Of a stretch of 36,385 nt of DNA, positions 21,401-27,166 are shown one piece after another. A model generated the notes under the pieces. That model did not search any database. It had not been told where the DNA came from and worked only from the letters and a program-made list of their open reading frames with translations. This DNA comes from a virus. Both the position numbers and the translations under genes were made by a program. The stretch's first letter is position 1, and every line of letters begins with the position of its first letter. The stretch covers positions 1 to 36,385 of IMG/VR virus record IMGVR_UViG_3300010885_008196. One strand, given 5' to 3'.

Positions 21401-23279
21401 ATCAAGTACAGATGCTACAAGTTGGACTTCAAGAACTAGCCCTACATTAAGTGCAGGTTCATGGTCTAGCGTAACCTATGGTGCAGGATACTTTGTGGCA
21501 GTTAACACAGGTGGAAACTTAACAGCCGCAAGTTCAAATGGTACTGTTTGGAATTCAATCACAGGCGGAGTACTCCCAGCATCAACTGCTTGGACCAGTG
21601 TTGCATATGGTAACGGCAGATTTGTTGCACTAGCAGTAAACGGAGCGGTAGCTTATCAGTTTATCACTGCATTAACTAGCGCATGGATCGCAACGCCTAC
21701 ATCAACTGGTACAACTACAAGTATATTAAGTTCAAGTTTTACATGGAGCAAGATTACTTATGGTGAAGGCTTGTTTATGGCTATTGCTAAAGGTACAACA
21801 GTATGCGCAACCAGCCCAGACGGTATTAATTGGACACTACAAGCTATGCCAAGTTCAAGCAACTGGCAAGGTCTTACATTTGGTAACGTAGTAAGTACAA
21901 CAATTGGCGCACAACCGTTATTTGTTGCAGTAAGCAATACCAGTGGAACTGTAGCGGCTAGCATACGTACTGGTGCAACTTCACAAGGTCGTGTAAAAGT
22001 TGCAAGCAATGCAGTCACTGAAATCCGTACACTCGATCCAGGTAGCGGATATGCAAAAGGTAACATTACAACCACTACTACAAGTTTAATTACTGCTGAT
22101 GATACAACTAATTTGTCGCAGAACTTGGCCAATAATCAACCAATAGAATTTACTGGTTTAGATAGTTATGGATTAGTAACTAACACAACGTATTATGTTA
22201 TCGGTTCAACCGTAACAAGTTCACAATTCAGCGTGTCAGCAACTGCTGGTGGTACAACACCAGTGACTCTAACTGCTGGCTCTAGTTTGACCGGTACATA
22301 TCGTGGCGCGCCGGTTGCTTACATAATTGATCCTAATAAAGTTATAAGTGTGTCAACTCGTCAACGTATGGGTGATGGTGCATTAGCTAACCCTAGCTTT
22401 ACTAATAGAGGAACATTAAATGCTACCGCTACTGCCAGTGTTGTAGGCGACGGATTCAGTGATTTATTCCAAGTTGGTACATACGTAAACGTATTAGGAT
22501 TATATGCCCAGCCTACAGCAGGCGCTAACGTACAATTTGCAAGTATCACAGGTAATGCACAGTGGTATAAACTAGTTAGTGTATCTAACTTCCTACCGGG
22601 AACTGGAATTTATCAGGGATTATATTCAGCAACATTCCAGATTAATCCTTCGTTAACTGTATACAACGCACCAGTTCATGCTACATTAATCACTACAAGA
22701 TTAAAATACAGTCAAGTACGCTTAACTGGACATGACTTCTTGTACATTGGTACTGGTAATCAGACCAAGACCAACTACCCATATGTGGATCCAACTACAG
22801 CTATCAGTGCAAATCAAGCTAATAGTTCAGGTGGCGGACGAGTATTCTTTACAAGTACTGACCAAGATGGTAACTTCAACGTGGGTAACTTGTTTAACGT
22901 TAAACAGGCAACTGGTACAGCTACCTTGAACGCTAACGCATTTAACTTGAGTGGTTTACAGAGCTTGACATTGACAAGTTTGAGTGTGGGAAATGCTACA
23001 ATTACGCAATTTAGTACAGATCCGTACTTTACAGCTAATAGTGACAACATAGTTCCGACACAAAAAGCTATTAAGAGCTATATTACTGCCCAAATAGGTG
23101 GCGGTGCGAGTGCTTTGAACGTAAATACATTGACAGCCGGTCAGATTGAAGTGGGCGTAAAAGGTCCTAATATTATTACAAATAGTACTGGAAATCAGAT
23201 TAACGTAAGTTCAAAGATGAACTTTACAGGCGGAATAGATGGAGCACCAGTTGCCCTTGTATTCTTTGGACAACGATAA
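12474..23279 (+). CDS. Giant modular tail fiber protein B (3601 residues)
   Basis: Paralogue of giant A with the same backbone and more insertions. It has seven W/Y-GD-V carbohydrate-binding-like modules (residues ~10-700, the last split by an inserted module); the connector LPIGTDGQVLRV (~736); VVYVGPTGVD (~763); four RDAGY-type helical repeats (~920, ~1314, ~1533, ~2090); FVKTGTFNEVLPIVVP (~1050); the helix core NMFLLRN to NLNNR (2132-2300); two TYYV modules; propeller repeats from ~2636 interrupted by a ~220-residue insertion (~2694-2915); and the conserved C-terminal domain (~3410-3601) with DQDGNFNVGNLF and PTQKAIK. AGAGGA precedes the ATG. No premature stop or frameshift was seen over 10.8 kb. 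A host-binding fiber role is inferred from modules and context. Confidence 0.85.
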   Translation: MAEYKLGRIKFVYQGTWTTSTAYVVDDVVTVGGKTYICTVSNTSAATFAADLASNYWSKFADGNNWRGAWANGAFYNPGDLVQYGGTVYNANTGHTSTASTALIVATGFTVSGGTATLTYATQAIQPFLVGATITLSGFLPTATSTPSNVNASFTVLTCTTTQLAFSLSGTYTVSALGTVSGASQLGLEADQSKWDTFSTTFNWSNAWTTNTRYKVKDLVSYGGYTYVCKNAHVSANTATLGLETDSSNWDTFNAGIAYQGQWSGSSVRYKLNDIVTYGADLWICTTQHTSSTTFNASNFAIFVNGLQFESSWSTGTVYQIGDLVTYGGNTYAAIQNHSSQVPSTATAYWQPFTTGFNFRGDWLVTNTYRIGDVARLGSYTYVATADNTQQIVAGIATTISSDGTRPNQITLAGNITITGASVTSTTATLTYATQTQIPFVAGQTIVVAGVTNTAYNGTFIVTGTPSTSQVQYTLTGSPASSSGGTVSGTTANLVAGLPIVMSGTTFGGIVSGTTYYVYATPPDSTHFVLASSPANVGTVPFTITSTASGSMTGTTNPTPPFSTYWSRLNSGIRWNGASASYTAVSATNVTGSGTSATFNVTTSGTAYSVTVNAGGSGYTYQNIIKILGTSVGGISPANDITLTLTAGGTGPVSTFTFTGYAVTWVTGTSYVLGDSVYFGANSYICVNAHIGTSGNRPDADTTATYWNLLASGAESASLTTQGDIFYFGANGPTRLPIGTDGQVLRVSSSTPAWNYYGNINNVVYVGPTGVDSVGLGQGLSIDKPWLTVRYAAKQVEDGYLNANARDLLTKNKQFILKEVSNYVTYTYKASVTGTSAGAFLTASTAGLSVGMPITFTAQTGSLTITAASILSTTVYYVQSIVTNTSFTVASSYGGSALTAAGTGTATVQYYTSLSSEIERDAGYVLDGVIFDISHGGTLKTVTNTRAYFNTSGSTYTNTAVQSQVVPFVGAQNYMSTLIGNVLANSTPSSNYQTLNSVSVGNQAIQIKDTTIPAETGTTSSAQNLIAILTSALNAGNTNAVPTAQNPNTTIFVKTGTFNEVLPIVVPAYTAVVGDELRSTVVQPLTANNYLVNDKPKSIAAMTRLKAVLSNLISNTVVTATTGNTQVLSVTTSSGSAGTATLTFATQPSAPFTVGQYITVSGFTGGASGYNASAVVTACTANSVSYANATTAASAGTPIVSSQVTGLSAGDTGSSAAVTSVINNTVAMQQIIQNGISQAPAFSFTNPTGYNATYLVGYGDGKAQIVNNYAFIKADVANYFANTGTTAGTSTVSAVWAALTSAQQANFYVQVNNILDAVQYDMTYGTNTQSQIIGSNYYSYGVSQLTANQRAAYAIVYAFLQTTLNNIITKAVISPQSGNVLTTSYLTTAGSAASGSFAQARVGDVIYWINNGVADTTSATFTGTISTTTLSVSGVTGTIKIGQIVTGGTVAAGTYITAGSGASWTVSVSQSATATGSTMTITPITSGAYALASSALQTAYTAVIARQAEVQADAVGWVQKFYQTMSFTSSTCYRDAGYVVQALAYDLVLGTNAGSIIAARQYYNGTTSAAVVTANQLSAEVGSIGFIGAKVKLIAASGTVTQTSAMIDDAIAYINGQVSFTTVTAASTSGTQTTAYTTSDVITVTSGSQTATFTPTLTTATTGLSILSVTAGGIATFSSTITVIRGQSVTVPVASGGMNNGTYFVTSSAANTTSVTLSSSYANAISGTIASFTGGSVVGATSNVSIGSTYNSVASVSVATGGTWTSLVTTAQNTSPSVSSGSGLTLTLNYGASTYSTSLTTATTSTNVLTVGSTAGMSVGMPISFTSLPANLTKTATAISSNAITLNNVTSLIVNQPIYFTGLVFGGINANQTYYVQSIVSSTITISTTVGGSALTLTNVASGSMTATINTASGLVAGNKYFIASIPSTTTLTITTTSGGSAFVLGNTVSLTALATAGATPETVGTITYNNNRTLIQGAEILRANKTFLAYELAAYTSATYGWSVTSTTASTGRYNTSAAHNFVVGDPIVFSGTAIASSGITTGTVYYILAVPTTTSFTLTATQFSSTAVTITADGTGSMTATYYYNLAKCVRDSSAYIDALVYDLQFTGNYKITRAAQLYNNAVSGSLLSNMFLLRNSTGIRNMTLSGLSGYLTAANQYGTKRPTAGAYSSLDPGFGATDTNAWITARSPYTQNVTMFGYACSGMKIDGALHAGGNRSIVANDYTTIIGDGIGVWCTGSNSLTELVSVFNYYGYAGYLAELGGRMRATNGNSSYGTYGVVAEGVDTYEAPIYANLNNRANPAYVTNVVTDGTNLVYRVEYANAGQGYTNAVPSISGSGYNSVAVADELRDAGLFETRIIDLNDGNGSGGSNYVSVSNTGQQSSIGNMLIAATDIAITGAYNGMRVQTTAGTGAAQYANILSYSSSKTALIVKDTFAPVVITATATSNSLLTVASTATLYVGMPVYFATAPGSLLANQLYYVIAANFSATQFAVSTASGGSAQTPGTNAGVTITVTATATTNNLITATNTLTAGQAITFSSSFNGIFTGVTYFVQSANLTTASFSVTRYFPNGPTEIISATGSASSTGTVGTAMFAAGWDHTIQGTAVSNIPDLTTSYIIEPRVVYSTPGYTATARSLVGSNTWTAVTYGNGNYVAVASAGTATNYSADGKTWSTGSALPSSTTWIDVVYGGGQGATATAIVGGLGGLGASLTAALGTGSQATQVVSVTIVNGGTGYSTPPNILFTGGGGTGATATCTVLNGTITSVTVTIPGSGYSSAPTATANTSTLNSITMNTWGKNYTSAPTVTVSYPQGLTPTVFATTTSYASLAYLVTAAGNIYQVTAGGGGNSGSTVPSHTSGSATNGALTLTYVATQAQATASLSNGGVYALTISNYGYGYTATPTITFSDSGVSTGPRYVAVSGASTASAYLLATSSLSATPWTAGGTLPSSNIQSIAYGSGVYVVVGGASATGVIASSTDATSWTSRTSPTLSAGSWSSVTYGAGYFVAVNTGGNLTAASSNGTVWNSITGGVLPASTAWTSVAYGNGRFVALAVNGAVAYQFITALTSAWIATPTSTGTTTSILSSSFTWSKITYGEGLFMAIAKGTTVCATSPDGINWTLQAMPSSSNWQGLTFGNVVSTTIGAQPLFVAVSNTSGTVAASIRTGATSQGRVKVASNAVTEIRTLDPGSGYAKGNITTTTTSLITADDTTNLSQNLANNQPIEFTGLDSYGLVTNTTYYVIGSTVTSSQFSVSATAGGTTPVTLTAGSSLTGTYRGAPVAYIIDPNKVISVSTRQRMGDGALANPSFTNRGTLNATATASVVGDGFSDLFQVGTYVNVLGLYAQPTAGANVQFASITGNAQWYKLVSVSNFLPGTGIYQGLYSATFQINPSLTVYNAPVHATLITTRLKYSQVRLTGHDFLYIGTGNQTKTNYPYVDPTTAISANQANSSGGGRVFFTSTDQDGNFNVGNLFNVKQATGTATLNANAFNLSGLQSLTLTSLSVGNATITQFSTDPYFTANSDNIVPTQKAIKSYITAQIGGGASALNVNTLTAGQIEVGVKGPNIITNSTGNQINVSSKMNFTGGIDGAPVALVFFGQR
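12504..14580 (+). repeat. Seven carbohydrate-binding-like modules in giant B, with insertions
   Basis: The seven modules follow the same pattern as in giant A (for example AFYNPGDLVQYGGTVY, RYKLNDIVTYGADLW and SYVLGDSVYFGANSY). Module 2 is followed by an inserted TYATQ-type unit (12796-13020) before LGLEADQSKW, a segment that in giant A follows its third module almost directly. Modules 6 and 7 are separated by a TYATQ unit, a TYYV unit and a GSG-SATF unit (about 13735-14460). Confidence 0.65.
14209..14460 (+). repeat. GSG-SATF module copy in giant B (second copy at 7525-7790)
   Basis: An ~80-residue unit with TGSGTSATFNVT, VNAGGSGY, NIIKI and NDITLTL. Giant A has a clearly related unit at 7525-7790 (TGSGSSATFDVT, VNQGGSNY, NIINI, NDLTLTV). 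Here it interrupts the start of the seventh W/Y-GD-V module, between WNGA and VTWVTGTSYVLGD. In giant A it interrupts a jelly-roll-like domain. The same unit in two unrelated surroundings points to module insertion. Confidence 0.7.
14893..18850 (+). repeat. Four dispersed RDAGY helical repeats in giant B
   Basis: Helical units with a NKxFIxxE helix and then RDAGYxxDAxxYDxxxGxN. The motif cores lie near 15231 (RDAGYVLDGVIFDISHGG), 16415 (ILDAVQYDMTYGTN), 17070 (YRDAGYVVQALAYDLVLG) and 18743 (VRDSSAYIDALVYDLQF). Giant A has one, near 5984 (RDAGYIIDAIVYDIGRGG). In copies 1 and 4 a TYYV module sits between the two helices. I have seen similar segments in marine phage fibers, but no function is known to me. 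Confidence 0.65.
19795..20250 (+). repeat. Two TYYV modules in giant B at the site of the giant A array
   Basis: Two units with VGMPVYFATAPG then LYYVIAANF, and AGQAITFSSSFNG then TYFVQSANL. They lie between LIVKDTFAPVV and AGWDHTIQG, the same backbone flanks that bracket the longer array in giant A. Other single copies in giant B lie near 13940-14130, 14960-15200, 17880-18310, 18490-18720 and 22075-22300. Confidence 0.6.
20551..21222 (+). other. ~220-residue insertion in the giant B propeller (GxGYxxxP repeats)
   Basis: Between VVYGGG and RYVAVSGAS, which together would form one normal propeller blade, lies an inserted stretch with GGTGYSTPPNILF, GSGYSSAPTAT and YGYGYTATPTITF. These GxGYxxxPxxxF/T repeats are a beta-rich unit common in phage fibers. 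Giant A carries a LamG-like domain in its own propeller instead. Confidence 0.65.
22703..22747 (+). repeat. 45-base exact repeat, copy 2
   Basis: Identical to 11813-11857. A shorter exact match follows about 100 bases downstream in both genes, around the codons for FTSTDQDGNF. The repeats are direct and about 10.9 kb apart. Confidence 0.85.
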
Positions 23280-23297
23280 AATTTTGGAGAAATAAAC

Positions 23298-23645
23298 ATG
23301 GCAACAGGAAGATTTACAACACCCAATGCACTTGGTTCAATTGCAGTTGGAACAGGAAATACAACATTGTATACAGTACCGACAGGTACTTATTCAGTGT
23401 TTAACGTTTCCATAACTAACACAGGAACTACTGCGGTAACAATACAACTTGCGTTATCAGCAGGAGCAACACCTAACTCATCAGATTGGATTGAATACGG
23501 TACGACTATAGCACCAAAGGGTGTGTTTGAAAGAACAGGTTTAGTTGGCGGCCCGGGAATGTTTGTAGTAGCACTATCAACAGCTACTACAGGTGGCGTT
23601 GGTGTTAACGCAACTGTCTATGGCATTGAGACATCAACAACCTAA
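23298..23645 (+). CDS. Small virion-type beta-sandwich protein
   Basis: A 115-residue protein with TLYTVPTGTYSVFNVSI, TNTGTTAVTIQLAL, SDWIEYGTTIAPKGVFE and GMFVVALS. This strand order is typical of small phage virion or neck-decoration proteins that I know only as hypothetical or structural. It resembles the C-terminal half of the protein at 3279 in pattern. TTGGAGAA precedes the ATG. The gene sits between a giant fiber and another fiber-like gene, 18 bases after the giant's stop, so it is likely in the same transcript. Confidence 0.65.
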   Translation: MATGRFTTPNALGSIAVGTGNTTLYTVPTGTYSVFNVSITNTGTTAVTIQLALSAGATPNSSDWIEYGTTIAPKGVFERTGLVGGPGMFVVALSTATTGGVGVNATVYGIETSTT

Positions 23646-23666
23646 TTAATTTTGGAGATATAATTC

Positions 23667-24869
23667 ATGGCACGTTATAATACCGTACTAGCAAGTAACA
23701 CAACAACCGTTACTAGCGGATCTACAATTGGAACCCCCAATTCTGGGTCGTTTACTACAATCACGGGTTCAGCAGGTGCGGTAACTATTCCGGATCCAAC
23801 GCAATTCTACGGAATGGTACAGAGTTTTTATAACGCCACAGCAGGTGCCGTTACACTAACCATTCCGGCAGCGGCAGCTGGTTCTTTATTCAAAGGACCA
23901 GGAAGTTCTAATTTAAGTACACAAAACTTACCAACACTAACAACAATCAGTCTAGCTTCTGATGGTTTACACTATTACATTATCAGTGAGGACGGCGGTC
24001 CTACTATCGCAACAAGTGTAGCCTTGGCAATAAATGCAGGAACTACATTCACTTCTAGTTCAGCTGATGATTCTACTAGTAACGCAACCGGTGCCGCAAC
24101 TTTCGTAGGTGGTATTGCAGTTAATAAAAATATTACCATTGGTAAAGGTGGTACTAATACTGGTTTGTTAAGAATTGAAGGACAGACTAGCGGAACGTTT
24201 ATACAAAAAGCCGCGGCAACCACTACCGGTTATACGGTAACTTGGCCATCTAGCGTATCAGGCGGCACTAACTATTCATTAGTATCGGATACTAGTGGTA
24301 ATTTATCTTGGATCCAAGCTGGTCCTATAGTTACACAAACTACTACTTCCGGTACGTATTATCCAATCTTCACAAATACTGCTAATGCTAGTATTATGAC
24401 GGATGCACGTACACAAACTACCGGATTGACATTTGATCCAAGTACTAACAACCTAGTAGTCAACGGTACAGTAAATGCTTATAGAACTGATACTACGAAC
24501 GTAACTAGCAGTTATACTATCGCATTATCAGATAGAGATAAAGTTGTTTCCGTGCTGAACAGTGCCGCAGTAACTATAACTATACCAACTAATGCTAGCG
24601 TAGCATTTCCAATAGGATCAATTGTTTATGTTCTTAAACAATCTGGTTCAACAGCTTCAGTGACACTAGCGGCAGCGTCCGGTGTATCGGTAAATAAAAC
24701 TGGAGTTTTAGCTACAGGTGAAGAAATTATTTTACGTAAACGTGCAACAGATACCTGGGTAGTATTTGACCAATATTATCCAGCCATGCAGTCACCTGCT
24801 ACATTTACTACCAGCGGTGCGTATACTGTGTTGACATTTAGTAGCACCAACGTGATGTCCGTAGGTTAA
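23667..24869 (+). CDS. Tail-fiber-like structural protein (400 residues)
   Basis: A Ser/Thr/Ala-rich beta protein. The N-terminal part (residues ~1-110) has FTTITGSAGAVTIPDP and AGAVTLTIPAAAAGS. The middle has AATFVGGIAVNKNITIG and LVSDTSGNLSWI, a fiber connector phrase, and the C-terminal part has SYTIALSDRDKVVSV, TITIPTNASVAFPIGS and WVVFDQYYP. The last block resembles the fiber phrase 'YTLxLxDxxKxV...VTIPxxxxxxFPxGxxxxVxQxG', common in phage fiber tips. TTGGAGAT precedes the ATG. It has none of the modules of the giant proteins. Probably a distal fiber or fiber-cap subunit; exact position unknown. Confidence 0.75.
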   Translation: MARYNTVLASNTTTVTSGSTIGTPNSGSFTTITGSAGAVTIPDPTQFYGMVQSFYNATAGAVTLTIPAAAAGSLFKGPGSSNLSTQNLPTLTTISLASDGLHYYIISEDGGPTIATSVALAINAGTTFTSSSADDSTSNATGAATFVGGIAVNKNITIGKGGTNTGLLRIEGQTSGTFIQKAAATTTGYTVTWPSSVSGGTNYSLVSDTSGNLSWIQAGPIVTQTTTSGTYYPIFTNTANASIMTDARTQTTGLTFDPSTNNLVVNGTVNAYRTDTTNVTSSYTIALSDRDKVVSVLNSAAVTITIPTNASVAFPIGSIVYVLKQSGSTASVTLAAASGVSVNKTGVLATGEEIILRKRATDTWVVFDQYYPAMQSPATFTTSGAYTVLTFSSTNVMSVG

Positions 24870-24896
24870 CAATATGAAAGAATTCAGGAGACAGAA

Positions 24897-25925
24897 ATGC
24901 CATTTATAAGAAGCGTCAGAGGAAATTACAATATCGAACCAGGAAAGCGTCAAGGAACACTTGATCGTTTTGAAATAACCGGCGGCGATCAAATCTACAC
25001 AGCAGGCGGGTATAGAATACACGTTTTTACTGAAAAACACGGCACATTAAATATAAAAGCCAAAGCTGGAGCACCTGCCGAAATGATGGCACTAGGTGGC
25101 AGAACTGTTACTGTTTGTGGATTGGTCATCGGTGGCGGCGGCGCGGGTGCCGGACGTCACGGCGGCGGTGGTGGAGCTGGCGGTATGGTTGTTATTGGTT
25201 CTGGTATATTACCTGTCGGAGGATATAATGCCACCCGCGGATGCGGAATGCCACAAAGTCCAACAGACGGTCCTAATGGACAGGGGTCTGCTCCAGTCAG
25301 TCAATTCTATGGCCCTTCAATCAATACTGTTACAGGCAACGGTGGCGGTCGTGGTGGAGCTCATAACGGTGACCGCCAAGGTCACCCGGGCGGATCTGGT
25401 GGCGGCGCAAGTCATTTAGGGTCACCGGGAAGTGCGACTCAAGGCGCTCAACCCCTAGGCGGAACTGGTTATGGAAATAACGGAGGCAGCTCAACCACAC
25501 ACGGAGCGGGTGGCGGCGGCGCGGGTGCGGCAGGACAGGCAGCAGGACCGTCAGGTGGGGGTTATGGCGGCGATGGTCGTCAAAATAGTATTACAGGAAC
25601 AAACTACTACTGGGCTGGCGGAGCTGGCGGTGGATTCCATACTGGAAATGCACCGCAGGTACACGGAGGCTTTGGCGGCAAAGGCGGCGGCGGTGGATCT
25701 GGTGGTGGCCCAAGCACTCAAAATAACGGCGGCGGCTGTGCATTAAATGCAGGAGCAGGTGGTGATTATCGTACTAACGGCAACGGTGGAGCCGGCGGAA
25801 CGAATACCGGCGGTGGAGGTGGAGGTGGTGCAGAAGCACCGAGTCACGGAAATAGCTATCCAGGCGGAAACAGCTACGGAGCCAACGGCGGACCTGGAAT
25901 TATAGTCGTAAGATACATCCTCTAA
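24897..25925 (+). CDS. Glycine-rich putative receptor-binding adhesin
   Basis: A 342-residue protein. The N-terminal ~85 residues (GGDQIYTAGGYRIHVFTE, then VCGLVIGGG) are an ordinary beta-type segment. Residues ~86-325 are dominated by runs of Gly with Ala, Ser, Asn and His, and the end is PGIIVVRYIL. Gly-rich runs of this type form polyglycine-II bundles in T-even gp38-type adhesins such as that of phage S16, and the PGIIVVRY ending is common in Gly-rich phage tip proteins. It follows the fiber genes and is last in the block, the usual place for an adhesin or fiber assembly factor. CAGGAGA precedes the ATG. The stretch is more G-rich than its neighbours, which opens long false reading frames inside it. 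A collagen-like or silk-like structural protein is the alternative. Confidence 0.7.
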   Translation: MPFIRSVRGNYNIEPGKRQGTLDRFEITGGDQIYTAGGYRIHVFTEKHGTLNIKAKAGAPAEMMALGGRTVTVCGLVIGGGGAGAGRHGGGGGAGGMVVIGSGILPVGGYNATRGCGMPQSPTDGPNGQGSAPVSQFYGPSINTVTGNGGGRGGAHNGDRQGHPGGSGGGASHLGSPGSATQGAQPLGGTGYGNNGGSSTTHGAGGGGAGAAGQAAGPSGGGYGGDGRQNSITGTNYYWAGGAGGGFHTGNAPQVHGGFGGKGGGGGSGGGPSTQNNGGGCALNAGAGGDYRTNGNGGAGGTNTGGGGGGGAEAPSHGNSYPGGNSYGANGGPGIIVVRYIL

Positions 25926-25934
25926 AATCTTATG

Positions 25935-25943
25935 TAATAAATA
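25935..25943 (+). promoter_or_regulatory. T4-late-promoter-like box before the oxygenase genes
   Basis: TAATAAATA sits between the adhesin stop and ATG 25949. The T4 late rule of initiation six bases after the last A puts the first transcribed base at 25949, the A of the start codon. No Shine-Dalgarno sequence is well placed. Confidence 0.45.
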
Positions 25944-25948
25944 TAGGC

Positions 25949-26608
25949 ATGAATAATGATGATTTCGTTACAACTGCCGCTTATATACAAAACAGGGCCG
26001 GCGATAAGATAATATATCCGTTTGGCCCACCTTTACATCAAACAGTTATTACAGATGAGTTTTGCCAAGATCTTTTAGATCAAGGCAAAACTTTGATTAA
26101 AGAAACTGATGATGCTAACTTTAGTCTTGCAGGTCAATTAAAATCTGGTAGAAGTTTAAGATTCACTGAAGACTATGTGAGAAAAGTTGAACCATATCTA
26201 CTATCAAAAATTCGCGTATTTTTAAACATGCTAGATCAACAGTATGAAGTAGTACATGCTAATTCTAGTTATGATGACATATATTTAAAAACACTCTGGA
26301 TAAACTATTCACACAAAAATGATTTTAATCCGCCACATGATCATCACGGTGATTTATCTTTTGTAATTTATTGCGACATTCCCGATGAAATTTTTGATGT
26401 ACAAGCTGATAGTAATGTACAAGATGCTGGAAAAATTACTTTTATGTACGGAGAAAATTTCAGCGATTTAATGTTTAGTAATTATACAGTTAAACCTTTT
26501 AAAAATTTAATGTTAGCATTTCCTGCAAAACTAAAACATTTTGTTCCTCCATATTGGACTGATTCAATACGAATTAGTGTCAGCGGTAATATTGTAAAAA
26601 GAACATGA
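25949..26608 (+). CDS. Putative 2-oxoglutarate/Fe(II) oxygenase (2OG-FeII_Oxy_5-like)
   Basis: A 219-residue cytoplasmic protein. The core LWINYSHKNDFNPPHDHHGD (residues ~116-135) with LSFVIYCDIP matches the signature 'WxNxxxxGxFNPxHxHxxxLSFVxYLxIP' of the 2OG-FeII_Oxy_5 group. H130 and H132 are candidate metal ligands, H197 (KLKHFV) the distal ligand and R208 (IRISVSGNI) the co-substrate anchor. The usual YGE segment before the last strands is present (MYGENF). The substrate is unknown; related proteins are frequent in marine phages beside fiber genes. The gene overlaps the next by four bases (ATGA). The ATG has no clear ribosome site and lies only 5 bases after a promoter-like box. Confidence 0.75.
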   Translation: MNNDDFVTTAAYIQNRAGDKIIYPFGPPLHQTVITDEFCQDLLDQGKTLIKETDDANFSLAGQLKSGRSLRFTEDYVRKVEPYLLSKIRVFLNMLDQQYEVVHANSSYDDIYLKTLWINYSHKNDFNPPHDHHGDLSFVIYCDIPDEIFDVQADSNVQDAGKITFMYGENFSDLMFSNYTVKPFKNLMLAFPAKLKHFVPPYWTDSIRISVSGNIVKRT

Positions 26609-27165
26609 AAAAACATAAATTAGAATGTGTTTATACTGTTAAAAGATTTACCTACCACAAAGAACTTAAACTAGCGTTATTAAGTTTATTAGATAATGCC
26701 AAATATGAAAATATAGTCAATGCACAAGTAGAAGCAAACATATCTAAAACTGATTGGTTTGATTGTACTAATTTTGAAAGATCTTGGTTTAAATTTATCA
26801 AAGAACCGTTAACTTTGGAAGTACTTGACATATATAAAGATATGAATTATGGTGGATTTAGGTTAAACGAAATATGGTTCCAACAGTATCAACAACAATC
26901 ACAACACGGTTGGCATGTACATAGTGCAAATTTTACAAATGTATACTATGTTGAGTTGCCTGAAGGTACATCAAAAACACAATTGATAGAACCATACTCT
27001 GGAAAGTTGATTGAACTTGATGTTGAAGAAGGCGATATCGTATCATTTCCAAGCATGGTGTTACATCGTGGACCACCGAATACTAGTGATAAAAGAAAAA
27101 CAATAATATCATTTAATACAGATGTAATTTATAGCGATGATATTTACGGACAAGGAATAAAATAA
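26605..27165 (+). CDS. Putative double-stranded beta-helix oxygenase
   Basis: A 186-residue protein. Its second half has the order expected of a cupin-like 2OG/Fe(II) fold: IWFQQYQQQSQHGWHVHS with H104 and H106, the strand NVYYVELP, then GDIVSFPSMVLHRGPPN with distal H154, and finally KRKTIISFN, whose basic residues could bind 2-oxoglutarate. The first ~80 residues are alpha-rich and unrecognised. The ATG overlaps the upstream stop as ATGA, so translation is coupled to the preceding oxygenase. The substrate is unknown. A cupin isomerase or a non-catalytic member is possible because the HxH pair differs from the classic HxD. Confidence 0.65.
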   Translation: MKKHKLECVYTVKRFTYHKELKLALLSLLDNAKYENIVNAQVEANISKTDWFDCTNFERSWFKFIKEPLTLEVLDIYKDMNYGGFRLNEIWFQQYQQQSQHGWHVHSANFTNVYYVELPEGTSKTQLIEPYSGKLIELDVEEGDIVSFPSMVLHRGPPNTSDKRKTIISFNTDVIYSDDIYGQGIK

Positions 27166-27166
27166 C

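Noticed and set aside
4239-23279. Diversity-generating retroelement acting on the fibers
   Set aside because: No reverse transcriptase gene, template repeat or adenine-biased variable repeat was seen; the repeats here are whole protein modules, not ~100-base mutated copies.
4239-23279. CRISPR-like regularly spaced repeats
   Set aside because: The repeats are coding, diverged at DNA level and of unequal spacing; no direct repeat of 25-40 bases recurs at regular intervals.
25096-25746. Two plus-strand open frames of 107 and 91 codons inside the glycine-rich gene
   Set aside because: They are other-frame readings of GGN-rich codons. They lack ribosome sites and recognisable domains, and the main frame has a clear start, domain and ending.
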